The notes beneath the pieces are model-generated. The model was given only the letters and a program-made list of their open reading frames with translations. It ran no database searches and had not been told where the DNA came from. Shown here one piece after another: positions 21,301 through 30,624 of a stretch of DNA of 64,000 nt. Every line of letters begins with the position of its first letter. Within the stretch, counting starts at the first letter, position 1. The stretch lies in contig NC_091967.1 in assembly GCF_036711975.1 (NCBI RefSeq), positions 25,730,001 through 25,794,000 of the forward strand, in the 5' to 3' direction. The translations under genes were made by a program, and so were the position numbers. This DNA is from Onthophagus taurus (taxonomy: Eukaryota; Arthropoda; Insecta; Coleoptera; Scarabaeidae).

Positions 21301-23610
21301 ATGTCCAAATCGACAACCAAACGTGAAGTTCTGTCTTTTATTGCTCGTTTATTCGACCCTCTCGGTTGGCTTTCTCCACTGACAATTATTGCAAAAGTTT
21401 TTATGCAACAACTATGGGTGCAACATCTCGATTGGGATGAGAATCTCCCTAATAATCTGGAAGAAAAGTGGCAGACATTCATAAAAAGTTATAATCAAAT
21501 TCCGACAATTCATGTACCCAGATGGCTTGGGACTTCCGATAGAACTGAATCAATCGAAGTTCACGGGTTTTCTGACGCTTCCTTCGACGCGTACGGGGCA
21601 GTCGTATATCTTCGCGTTTTAACAAATAAAGAAGTGCGCGTTTCGTTACTAATTTCAAAATCAAAAGTGTCGCCTCTAAAACGCGTTACCATTCCCCGTC
21701 TCGAACTATGTGCGGCAGTTCTGCTTACTCGTTTAATTAAACGTGTTCAAAACGTTTTAAATCTCTCAGACTGTCCGGTGCACTTGTGGACTGATTCAAC
21801 AGTGGTTCTTGCATGGATTAAAAGTCATCCATCTCGATGGAAGGACTACGTAAGAAATAGAGTCACAGAGATTCACGAGTTGGTCAACGTTCAATGGCAT
21901 CACGTACCAAGTGGTGACAACCCAGCGGATTTGGTTTCTCGAGGTGTTTCCGTGGCCAAATTACAAGAAAATTCTCTTTGGTGGGTTGGACCTTCATGGC
22001 TTGTCGCATCTCCCTCTGAGTGGCCATCAATTCATCTCAATTCTTCTGATGAGACTGATCTGGAAAGAAGACTGAAAAGTTCAAATATTTCAACTAAAGC
22101 TGATGATGGTTGGGACCTAAAACATCGCTATTCTTCCCTGAGAAGGCTGCTTCGTATCACCGCGTGGTGTATGAGAATTTTTAAAAGAAATAATCTTTAT
22201 TCTCATGTTTCAGACGTTCTATCTCCTGCCGAAATTAATAATGCTCTAATGTTTTGGGTTCGAGAGAGTCAGCAGCTTCAATTTTCCGAAGAAATTACCT
22301 TATTATCGTCAAAAAGAGTCATTCCAAAATCAAGTTCCCTCTTCCGACTGTCTCCGTTCATTGATGGCAATGGGTTTCTCCGAATAACTGGACGTCTCAA
22401 ATTCGCCAACTTGGAATATGATGAAAAACATCCTATTATCATCCCCAAGCTGTCAGTTATCACAAGTCTCATCATTGATCATCACCATAAATCTACACTT
22501 CATGGAGGTACACAACTTACCTTGTCTTCAATCCGACGACGATTTTGGGTGGTTGGTGGTCGTGTTCCTGTTCGTTCTTATATCAATAGATGTATGGTGT
22601 GTGCGAAACATAAAGTTATAACCAGCCAACAACTAATGGGACAGCTTCCTCCTGCCCGAGTGAATCAATCCAGACCATTTTTACACTCTGGCGTCGATTA
22701 TGCAGGGCCATTTCAATTACGAACAATGAGAGGACGAGGTGGTAAACTCTATAAGGGTTATTTGATCATTTTCATTTGTTTAAGTACATCAGCGGTTCAC
22801 CTGGACGTCGTTACCGATTATACCACTGATGGATTTCTTGCCGCCTACAAAAGATTCACTGGCCGTAGAGGAATATGTGAATGCCTCTATAGTGATTGTG
22901 GTACAAACCTGATCGGAGCCGATAGAGAACTTCGAGCTCTTTTCAACAAATCTTCCAATGAATGGAAACATCTAGCGAACATTCTAAGCAATGATGGTAC
23001 AAACTGGAAGTTTAATCCGCCTTCAGCGCCTCACTTTGGCGGAAAATGGGAAGGAAATATCAGAATTGTTAAAAGTCACTTAAAGAAAATCATTGGTTTT
23101 ACTACACTCACGTATGAAGAATTCGTTACTGTCTTAGTTCAAATTGAAGCCGTTATGAATTCACGGCCTCTCTGCGCAGTTTCCAATGATCCTCTTAATT
23201 ACGATGTACTTACACCCGGTCACTTTTTGATTGGAAGTTCTCTAGCCGTTGTACCTGAACCGTCTCTTCTTGATTTAAAAACCTCTCGTCTCTCCAGATG
23301 GCAACATCTAAGACAAATGATTGAAAGCTTTTGGAAACATTGGTCCGTTTATTACCTCCAATCTATACAAAACGCCAGTAAGTGGTTCGAAGCCAAGAAT
23401 ATTCCACAGTTAGGACGGTTAGTCTTAATTAAAGATGAACGTCTTCCTCCTTCGAAATGGGCTATTGCGCGAATAACAGAAATGCACTCTGGTCCTGATG
23501 GTCGCATAAGAGTTGTAACTTTACGAACACCAACAACGACACTCACGCGGCCCATAACAAAAATTTGTTTATTACCGGAAGTTGAAACCGATGACAGCGA
23601 TACTCAATAA
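18391..23610 (+). CDS. BEL/Pao Gag-Pol polyprotein, intact (1739 aa)
   Basis: I take the ATG at 18391 as the start; the frame is open further upstream but without ATG. Domains in order: a Gag region of DUF1759 type (YCNWSQFKDLF near 18805); Cys-rich knuckles (CVLC near 19392, CFNCLGPHLRKNC near 19495, CRICQKQHH near 19550); a retropepsin-like aspartic protease (ALIDQGSEVSFIS near 19798); reverse transcriptase (ASDLEKMYRQI near 20805, YVDD near 21035); RNase H (GFSDASFDAYG near 21568); integrase with an H2C2 finger (HHHKSTLHGG...CMVCAKH, 22480-22610) and catalytic residues in VDYAGPF, SDCGTNLIG and GGKWEGN (22695-23050); and a C-terminal DUF5641-like tail. It acts in virus-like particles, copying RNA and integrating the DNA. 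No stop or frameshift was seen. Confidence 0.95.
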   Translation: MAPPSEQAVKDLNPVFERQNELYHQISRSLDNFKKLAIVKRTRGNIQSRLDRLEVIWNEFNNSHTLLSKYKSDCKDKSYFSDDIFFTCEEEYIESKGAMLDFLNDLSLQNVNISTSKNIQSQAHHLPQINLPKFNGKYCNWSQFKDLFMSMIHDNDNISDVEKLHYLKMSLSDEPSQLLKNVVITNDNFSRAWQMLLERYENKRLLIDSQLNTLFNSRSLKNDSSLELKRLLGEVKESLGALEALGCPIKHWDHVLVYMIVRKLDVDTIKDWEKSLANNQNPPSYDELELFLLGRLHALETIEQLANRKINQNSATYNKNSNVKSFNASPFKSTCVLCQASHYLSGCQQYLTKTPNQRSDFVISKNLCFNCLGPHLRKNCRISKRCRICQKQHHTSLHDYKPSTDHTNSHSQKDSNNLSTQLQVNAPTFTPISTTSSHLIHSHHVHTPVLLATALVGVTSHLGERRIVRALIDQGSEVSFISEGLVQQLKLPRHSKTIPISGIGSQQTSISHGSVQIQLFSRINESYTFREDALILSKLTAYLPQRNTVPLDFDLSDILLADPDFTSSKKIDLILGVGFYSKIIQTGIRKNHDGSLMAQQTSLGWILSGSLSSSPEELKAYGFQCSIDYEFLDLMQRFWKQEENLCNLPPCLSPEEVKCEEHFAKTYSRNSNGRFIVRLPFSKSPQELGNSYTSALQMFKRMELRFARHENLKKEYSKFMNEYLLLNHMHLIPFPSLEIPHYFLPHHGVIRESSSTTKLRVVFNGSQKTTTGVSLNDCLFTGPKLQTELVDVLLRWRRYPIVFASDLEKMYRQIRVHQDDLPFKQIIWRENSSQPIQVCQLSTVTYGLSSAPYLALRCLRQLADDNSENLPQGSEILKLNTYVDDIFSGANSIDKVHEIIFELNKILKSAGFTARKWVSNHQDALVHLPLDVLSSANTYSVEEDNKLRALGLLWNNIEDQFLFVCRASYNMSKSTTKREVLSFIARLFDPLGWLSPLTIIAKVFMQQLWVQHLDWDENLPNNLEEKWQTFIKSYNQIPTIHVPRWLGTSDRTESIEVHGFSDASFDAYGAVVYLRVLTNKEVRVSLLISKSKVSPLKRVTIPRLELCAAVLLTRLIKRVQNVLNLSDCPVHLWTDSTVVLAWIKSHPSRWKDYVRNRVTEIHELVNVQWHHVPSGDNPADLVSRGVSVAKLQENSLWWVGPSWLVASPSEWPSIHLNSSDETDLERRLKSSNISTKADDGWDLKHRYSSLRRLLRITAWCMRIFKRNNLYSHVSDVLSPAEINNALMFWVRESQQLQFSEEITLLSSKRVIPKSSSLFRLSPFIDGNGFLRITGRLKFANLEYDEKHPIIIPKLSVITSLIIDHHHKSTLHGGTQLTLSSIRRRFWVVGGRVPVRSYINRCMVCAKHKVITSQQLMGQLPPARVNQSRPFLHSGVDYAGPFQLRTMRGRGGKLYKGYLIIFICLSTSAVHLDVVTDYTTDGFLAAYKRFTGRRGICECLYSDCGTNLIGADRELRALFNKSSNEWKHLANILSNDGTNWKFNPPSAPHFGGKWEGNIRIVKSHLKKIIGFTTLTYEEFVTVLVQIEAVMNSRPLCAVSNDPLNYDVLTPGHFLIGSSLAVVPEPSLLDLKTSRLSRWQHLRQMIESFWKHWSVYYLQSIQNASKWFEAKNIPQLGRLVLIKDERLPPSKWAIARITEMHSGPDGRIRVVTLRTPTTTLTRPITKICLLPEVETDDSDTQ

Positions 23611-23693
23611 GCACCAATAAGCACGTTTCGATTGATCGATTTTGTTTTGTAATTAAGAATTTCACTCATGTTTTTTGTGTTGCCTATATTTAG

Positions 23694-23708
23694 GCAAGGG
23701 GGGCGAAA
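23694..23708 (+). promoter_or_regulatory. Polypurine tract of the BEL/Pao element
   Basis: The purine-rich AAGGGGGGCGAAA run directly abuts the 3' LTR, where it would prime plus-strand DNA synthesis. Confidence 0.75.
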
Positions 23709-24021
23709 TGTTAAAAATGTTAATTCACTCTTTAATTTAAATAATTTTATTCGTCTTAAAAAAAGATTTGTATCTAGTTACCTTTCGTTCAATTAATAAA
23801 AAAAAACACATCTGTCAAAAATCCAAAAGTGCGTCTTCTCATTTTTCGTTTCTCTCAAGTAACTTCTTCAGATCGCCTCATATAAAGTTTAATTCAGTGA
23901 TAGTGCTTCAAATAATGAAAAGTAAGACTATTTCTTTCTAATTCAATGACATTTTATTTTATTCGAAACAATTCATTTTCATTGTTAATTAACTGAGTAA
24001 ATTCTAAACTCTTGCAAAACA
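23709..24021 (+). repeat. BEL/Pao 3' LTR
   Basis: 313 bp, matching the 5' LTR base for base by eye, followed by the target duplication GTACG. Confidence 0.95.
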
Positions 24022-24123
24022 GTACGTTTTACTGTTTTTAGCAGTTAAACATAACCCGAAATGTTAATTGTTGCTTTGGTCATATGAGAAACAAATACAA
24101 TGTAGGAACTAACATAATATTTA

Positions 24124-25708
24124 TTTTATTACTTATTGCGACATGAAGTACTTGAATGACATTTACTGTTACATTTCAAGTTCTTTAATAAGCATTTGCA
24201 CTTTTTATTACTGCACTGTTTACGACAGTTGCATCTTACAAACCCCTAGGAAGAATTTGATTCTTTTGCCGTCACCGTTCGCAAACTGAGTTTATTTTCG
24301 ATGGGTACATCTGAAGATGTCAATGAGTTCGTTTGAGAAGGCTGAAAAGAAAAGCCTTATTACCGTTTAAATATATAAAATATTAGTTAAGTACATACCC
24401 GGAACTCATTCCTTGCATATAGTTTTCCGAAGACGCCAGTTGATGTACCAAGTTGGTATAAATCATTTTTTTCGGACAATACAACAGTCAAAATGTTACG
24501 AGCTAAGCGTCCTCTGTCGACATCAGGAATCTTAACTAAAACGTTCTGCCCAATTTCAATTTTTGGGAATTTGGAACAATTTTGCTGTAACATTTCTGTT
24601 GCTTACTTTTTTAAACATGCAATACTATGAGATCGATGTTGATTTATTGATTTTAATCGGATTTCGTTGTTCCTAAAATGAAACATATAATAATAATAAT
24701 AAGCAATGTAAATTCTCTGCGTTTTTTTAGGTTACCTCAACAATTCTTCCTCAACATCATCATTTTTGGAATAATTTATGGGAAAGCTTTCTTGTACATC
24801 TTTTTCATTTCCTCCATCACTGTTTTGAAATTCTGAATCTGATTTTTCAGATACTACCTGTTCTATGTTTCTACCAACACTGTTTTCTAATCTATAAATG
24901 TCGTCCTCATCGTGTAACTTCTCTACAATTTCAAGCGGAAGATTTGAATCTTTTAAGCCATTAACAAGTGGGATGCCAAACATAGCCTCGTATGGAGTAC
25001 GTTGGATGCCTCGGTGAAATGATCTATTCTTTTTTAATTGCACATATCTTAGACCTTCTGCCCACTTAGTGGGCAAGACCACCTCACAAATTTTGTGAGG
25101 TTGTCTTGGTAATTCATTATAAACTTATAAGGGCCATCCGGTTCTGTTTGCATATCAATAAGATCAATTTGTCCCCTTTTATTAAATCCTGTAGAAATTA
25201 TTAGTAGGATTAGTAGTAATACCACTAACCCTTTCTGCTTCGATTTTTTCTTTAATTGACACATAGCACATAATTTCAAATACTCTTCAATGACACTTCT
25301 GGGAATATTACAATATTTCTTAGCAATTTCTTTTTCCATTCCTAATCTTCTTTTATGGCCAGTATCTTTATGAACTTTTTCTAAAATGCCGTGTACCTTC
25401 GTAACATCGCAATAATACCTAATAGAAACCACATCATCATTCTTTCGTTTTGCAATAATTTTCTCTTTATCACCAATTCTTAGAATTTCAAATCTATTCA
25501 AACGCCTATAATCTTGACAACTTAGTTTTTCCTTCGTCTCTTTCTTTGACATGCTGTTCTTTACTTGATTTAAAATACTTAAATAATGCTCAACAGTTAG
25601 TATGGTGGTAAAATTATTAGCGCCACTATTTTCAATTAATTTAAAAAGCTTAGTTTCAAAAATTTGTTTTTCAACTAAATATTTTTCACTTTCCATATTT
25701 AAAGTCAA
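24124..25708 (-). pseudogene. Ginger integrase gene (KRBA2/SCAND3-like), internally deleted
   Basis: The minus strand has three parts. (1) 25708-25049: N-terminal region, an H2C2 zinc-binding segment (HKDTGHKRRLGM...LCAMCQLKK) and the start of the integrase core with the first Asp (GQIDLIDMQTEPDGPY). (2) From about 25081 to 24732: the end of the core and linker (RGIQRTPYEAMFG). (3) 24593-24387 and about 24250-24124: a chromo/SH3-like tail and a Cys-rich C-terminus (CNCRKQC.NKKCKC). Between parts 1 and 2 the reading jumps from TKFV to VLPTKWAEG, losing roughly 100 residues that should hold the second Asp and the Glu. The copy therefore cannot be catalytic. The Cys-rich tail closely resembles that at 48325-48567. 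Confidence 0.75.
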
Positions 25709-25994
25709 CCACTTTATATTTAAAACTTCGGTAACTGCTAAAAACAGTAAAACGTACTAATAAACACACTGCACGTAAGTGATGTCCCTCATAAACATCC
25801 CAAAAGAGGTTATGTGTAGTTCCGATCGGATCGGCGCATTGTGCAAATGTACATATCGGGACGTGTTCAAACTGATATGGTCAGATCCCGATTGTATCAT
25901 TTTTTCGTCATGTGACCTAACAGCTTTAGACATATGCCGATATGTCTAAATAAATCGGCCACGGACCGAATTCGTCATCTGCCTCCAACATATA

Positions 25995-26539
25995 TACAGA
26001 AGCAAATTTCTTAATACAGCTATTATTTTTAATGGTAATTACCTTTATTGTAGTTAAGACACAAACATTCAAAAGAATTAAAGTAAAACTTGTTGCCCAT
26101 GTTATTAGCAACACTGTTGTAAATAGTTTAGAGATCTACACTCCTTTAAATGCAATTCTAAATGAATGCTTTTGGACTATTGGTCAATGAAAAATTTAAT
26201 AAATTATTTAATACTTTAAATTTATAGATTTATAAAGAAAAGGCCATCCCCCAATGCCATAACAGAGACATGGTGAGGAAGAGAAACAACGAGAGAAACT
26301 GGATTTATGTACTTATGGCTGTGAATATTTAAGTAAAAAAAGTGTTAAGTGTATACAATTGCGACACAGCACATGTTTTTAGATAGTAATTTAGAAATAA
26401 GCAACTTATTTATTCATTTTAGTCATTGTCTAAAGTAAATCCGTTTCTTCTAGTAATTTCGTCTTTTCTATTTATTCATTACCAATCATGTCTTCAAATT
26501 AGATGAATATATTATAGTTAATCATCACGCTTAATTTAT
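25995..26539. other. Unassigned spacer
   Basis: The host flank of the Ginger insertion followed by AT-rich sequence. Nothing recognised. Confidence 0.35.
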
Positions 26540-27972
26540 TTTAATGTATATAGAACATAATAATCCTATTAAAAGTTCATCCCTTGTGGGAACAGGTGTA
26601 TCATACAATTTTCCTTTCAAATATCTCTACACAAAAATGTCTAAAGCATTAAGATCTGCAGATCGTGGGGCCATGCGACTGGTCCATCACGACCAATCCA
26701 TCTTGCAGGAAAATGGTTGTCAGCCAATCTGTAGCACCGATATTTTTTAAAATAAATTTGTCATCGTTCTATGCAAATAATTGCGTTTTATTATTATATG
26801 TCTTGCCAATGTCTTTCCACCCTACCATGATAAGCTGCACAATCATCAAGTTGAAGCCAGGCCTTTCTTCTTAAAGCTAAATCAATGTCAACCCACATAT
26901 TGGCATGTTCAGCTACCAAAAATTATAAGAACGCCGCAGCGATTAGTTGTGGTGGCAAAAAGTATGGCCCGAAAAGATGATTATTATAAACACCTACCCA
27001 GACGTTGACACCAAATTTATGTTGGAAGTTTCGTGGCCGAATTGCGTAGGGATACCAAAACATGTAAATTGTGAAAGTTTACAATGCCATGTCCTGTGAA
27101 ACACGATTGATCGTTCCAACTACATTATTTTAAAAATCTAGATTTTTAGCTGATGCTTTAGCAATCCACCGACAAAACGTTACGCGCCGTAAATGTACAT
27201 GCCTGTACACGCCTGTAAATGATACTTATGTCTATGATCATGTTTTAAAAGGTGATAAACACGCGTCCTAGAAATTCGTAAGGCATTCGAAACACTCGTA
27301 GTCTCTGTCGAACTCACGCAAAATTCTTCTTCTAAAGTTTCTTTGCAGTCCAACATTGCCATTATTACGATCTACCCGTCATTATTTAGCATTTTTAAGT
27401 CATTTTTAAGTTCAACTATTTGTCTATGCACTTTCACAAACACAGAAGGATGCGAATGTCTTCTAATTGGATATCTTCTCCTATACTCTAGGGCTTCTAC
27501 TGCTGAATTTCCGTTTGCAAACCCATAAACAAAATGAATATCCGCTCACTCTTGGTTAGGAAAAATAAACGGCATTTTATAAAGTTTTATGCAGCAAACA
27601 AAAAATGAAAAAAAAACTATTTAACACGATTAGGAAAAAGAGTCATGAATTTAGCACGTTAATAAACAACAAAATTGAATTTAACACGTTAACGAATTAG
27701 AAAAATTAATTTAACACCGATCAACAACTACTGGTGATTTGACACTTGATGCAATAAACTAAAACACTAGTGGACTTACCTATCTTATTATCCCTATCTT
27801 TAACAGTCCTCTAAAAAAATTGGTCTATATCGAATAATAAAAAGCGGATTATCTTGAAAACGATCAGCTTTAGCGCATTTTGATAAGAGTACCGTTTTTG
27901 CTTAAAAGATTGTAGTTTTTGTGCTAATTTTAAAAGATCTATCGACTGTTAAAGTCCTGCTACAAAAACCTG
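26540..27972 (-). pseudogene. Mariner/IS630-like transposase with DUF4817-type N-terminus, heavily decayed
   Basis: The minus strand starts near 27575 (MPFIFPNQE, stop, ADIHFVYGFANGNS). It continues through the helix-turn-helix (ALEYRRRYPIRRHSHPS; then SRTRVYHLLKHDHRHKYHLQ) and reaches the catalytic region near 27000-26800 (NVWVGVYNNHLFGPYFLPP, then QLDDCAAYHGR in place of the usual Q.DGAP.H). Many stops and frameshifts occur. The right terminus AAACACCCTG next to TA at about 27965-27975 is a typical element end. The other end was not found. Confidence 0.65.
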
Positions 27973-28499
27973 AAACACCCTGTATAGAGGGTGAGTCAGA
28001 AAGTATGGGAAATCCGAATACTGGAGACACTAGACACCAAAATATGACGTTTTAACCTAACATCTCTTATACAAATGTCGGTGGTTTTTGAGGAACAGGA
28101 TGTTGAAAGTTAAATTCTTATTTCTAAATTTCTTGATAATTTTGAAGCTTTTTGTACCATTAACATGAAATTTGGTAGTTTTATGTTTTCGAGCACGAAT
28201 TTGAAACGCTAGATACACACAGCTCGTTTGATAAATCAAGACATGACTATTTTGTCAGTTGAGGTATGGTGAATTAGAACCACAAATCCGAAAGAGCTTT
28301 CTACACAAAAAAGGTAGTCTTGCTTAAATTGTCTAAGTCTACTGGTTTGTAAGTTATCTGCTCTTAATTGTTTCAAAGTAATTCTTTTCTTAAAGTTAAC
28401 ATTTAAAATCAATGATATACAGTCATTATAGCAATAAGTAACGATAATAATCGATAACAATAACAATTAATTAACAACAATAGAATTTAAAGTAAGTTT

Positions 28500-29090
28500 C
28501 GAAGTATGCACTATTAACCTCAACACATTTTACAATTCGCTTTTTAAAGACCTTTGAATATTAAATAACATTTGATCATTATTTCGAATTGCAGTTGCAG
28601 CTTCTTGAATTTTTCGCCTCAGTTCTTCGATCGAATTAGTCTTGTTTTTATACACTATATGGGAGGTTGAAAACTTCCCGGCTTGCAAACATCGCTTCAT
28701 CAGTGAACAGAATCTTGACATAAAAATTTTCAATTTCGCGTCTATAAGTTTTGAACGGGAGTATAATAATATAGCCGGATTTTTTCTTTCTTTAAAACTC
28801 TACACACTGACGATTGACTTATCCCGGTTGCAATGCTTAATCGGCGGATACTTACAGATGGACTTATTTTTCGTCGACCCAATTTTTTTTTGTCGTTCAT
28901 GGCTATTTTTAGGACGAAAAGACCCCGTTTCGCCAAGGCGATTGTACAAATTTCTAAATAACTTCTGATTAGGTTGCCTTCGATTTGCATATAACTCCAA
29001 ATATCTTCGGGCTTCTGCTAAACCATTAAAATTGGTTTGAGCAAAACAACAAATCGTATCTCGCATATCACTATTAGAATAGTATATTGT
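28500..29090 (-). pseudogene. Second mariner/IS630-like transposase remnant
   Basis: From about 29067 the minus strand reads MRDTICCFAQTN, EARRYLELYANRRQPNQKLF and YNRLGETGS, then in another frame VRRLSIATGISQSSVCRVLKK (helix-turn-helix). The rest of the catalytic domain is largely missing and a C-terminal piece (RRKIQEAATAIRNNDQMLF) follows at 28630-28530. An internal deletion and frame shifts make it non-functional. Hairpin repeat copy 2 abuts or interrupts its 5' end near 29077. Confidence 0.65.
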
Positions 29091-29523
29091 TTTATATGGA
29101 AGAGAAGCAGTGCTTTTTATGGCGTGGTCTGTCGCTAATGACAGATGAGCCGTTAAAATTGTGGCGTGTCCGACAGTTTGCCAGACGAACGAAGTGAGTC
29201 CGGCAATGACGGACCAGCCACAAACGAATCTGCTTCTCTTCCGAATAAAACATAGTATTTTTTCTTCAAACGTTGCAAATAATTGCAATATAAATTTTAA
29301 TAAATTTAATAAAATGACAATTAACTTATTTTCCAATACGGCGCTAAAGTGACATGTGCTTCAGCGCTATGGCGCTAAAGTGAAATTTACTTTAGCGCCA
29401 TAACGCTGAAGTACTTTTTTGCTATGTTGATCTTACCAACCGTCGTTATGCAACAATGACTTACTTCTACCGCGAGTAAACACGACAACAAAGTTGTCAT
29501 TTAATGACGTTTGAAGAAAAAAT
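29077..29523 (+). repeat. Hairpin-rich repeat, copy 2
   Basis: Same outer stem and hairpin B as copy 1. In hairpin A the inner stem-loop (TTAGCGAC through GTCGC, about 24 bases) is absent, leaving TCTGTC directly against its partner arm. A duplicated GCGCTAAAGTG palindrome at 29340-29400 makes this copy richer in the second half. The right end is again ACGTTTGAAGAAAAAA. Confidence 0.75.
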
Positions 29524-29627
29524 TCATTATGTAGTGGCATTTTCAAGTAATAACTGGTATCAATGTTGTTATGCTTACTTAATTATAGGTACTTAGATAT
29601 GATATTCTCCATGATAAAATAAACAAG

Positions 29628-29995
29628 TTTTATCTACGACTGCTTGGATAAGTCATCATTACCGCACTCATTTGAGGTGATTTGACTTACGTAATGAAGT
29701 TCATTACCACACTGGTTCCATTACGTACCGCATTTTTAGCCTAATCAGAACAGACTTAATTTATTGAAACGAGCAACAATACAAAAGAAAAAGTGCTATC
29801 TACTTACAGAGAAACAATACTATTTATTATAAACATTAATTGTTATGTTTTTACATTTCGAAACACTTATTCCAGATGAGTAAACATGTTGTTGAAACTG
29901 ACAATTCAAAATTGTCAACAATCATTTCAAAGTATTTTTATAAATGTCAAATAGACTTTTTTAAAGAAATTAATGTTTAGCAGTCGTAGATAAAA
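29628..29995. repeat. Possible MITE bounded by a 17-bp inverted pair
   Basis: TTTTATCTACGACTGCT near 29627-29643 is inverted as AGCAGTCGTAGATAAAA at 29979-29995. The interior is non-coding. A second inverted-like pair (TGGGCTAGA / CTAGCCCA) follows at 30012-30115. Target duplications were not clear. Confidence 0.4.
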
Positions 29996-30360
29996 TGCTG
30001 TATATCACACGTGGGCTAGAGCATAATTATACTAACTCGTGTGATTACATGACTCGGTCTACGACCTCGTCGTGCAATTCTCCACACTCGTATTGTAATT
30101 ATGTTTCTAGCCCACTTGTAATATAAATAACTATTATTTCAAGCATTTTTTTATTCAATATATTTTATGGATAAAAATGTCAGCCTTGGCTAATTGTTTC
30201 ACAACACCTTAATAGTGTTTCCAACCTTAATTAATGAAACGTAACGTATGAATTTGTAGCTTAGGGAAATTTTGACAGACTGCTACCTACTATGGCCATC
30301 TTAATATTACCTTGAATTTTTATTGTCCGTAATGTTCATTAAATAATTTTTTTTTTAAAT

Positions 30361-30581
30361 AATGGTGTATTGCTTTATATGGGAGAGAAGCGTGTTTCCT
30401 ACGGCGTGGTCTGTCGTTTAGCGACGAACGCAGTGAGTCGCTAATGACAGATGAGCATAACGCTGAAGTACTTTTTTGCTGTGTTGATCTTAGCAACCGT
30501 CATTATACAAAAATGACTTACTTCTACCGCGAGTAAACACGCCAACAAAGTTGTCATTTAATGACGTTTGAAGAAAAATTA
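30361..30581 (+). repeat. Hairpin-rich repeat, copy 3 (internally deleted)
   Basis: Shares the left end (GTATTGCTTTATATGG) and full hairpin A with copy 1. It then jumps from ATGACAGATGAGC straight to ATAACGCTGAAGTAC, losing hairpin B, the closing outer arm and the GGCGCTAAA palindrome. The right end again reads ATGACGTTTGAAGAAAAA. Confidence 0.75.
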
Positions 30582-30624
30582 TTTATTTTGTCACAGAGAA
30601 TAGCATAGCGATGAAAAAAATATA

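Larger units (their letters stand above)
17990..24021 (+). mobile_element. Complete BEL/Pao LTR retrotransposon
   Basis: Two 313-bp LTRs that read as identical flank one uninterrupted gag-pol frame. The target duplication GTACG is present at 17985-17989 and 24022-24026; 5 bp is usual for this group. The LTRs start TG and end CA. A primer-binding site follows the 5' LTR and a purine tract precedes the 3' LTR. Identical LTRs plus an intact frame suggest recent insertion and possible competence. No envelope-like gene is present. Confidence 0.95.
17752..25990 (-). mobile_element. Ginger-type DNA transposon interrupted by a BEL/Pao element
   Basis: Inverted repeats of about 235 bp (17752-17989 and about 25752-25990) begin TGTTGGAGGC, fitting the TGTNR ends of Ginger transposons. 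TATA flanks both sides as a 4-bp target duplication. Removing the BEL insertion (6032 bp plus a 5-bp duplication) leaves an element of about 2.2 kb. It carries minus-strand remnants of a KRBA2/SCAND3-like integrase gene. The BEL landed in the left inverted repeat region, separating that end from the coding part. Confidence 0.8.

Noticed and set aside
21182..23555. Several 60-70-codon frames on both strands inside the BEL polyprotein
   Set aside because: They overlap a long, motif-rich frame and are shadows of it.
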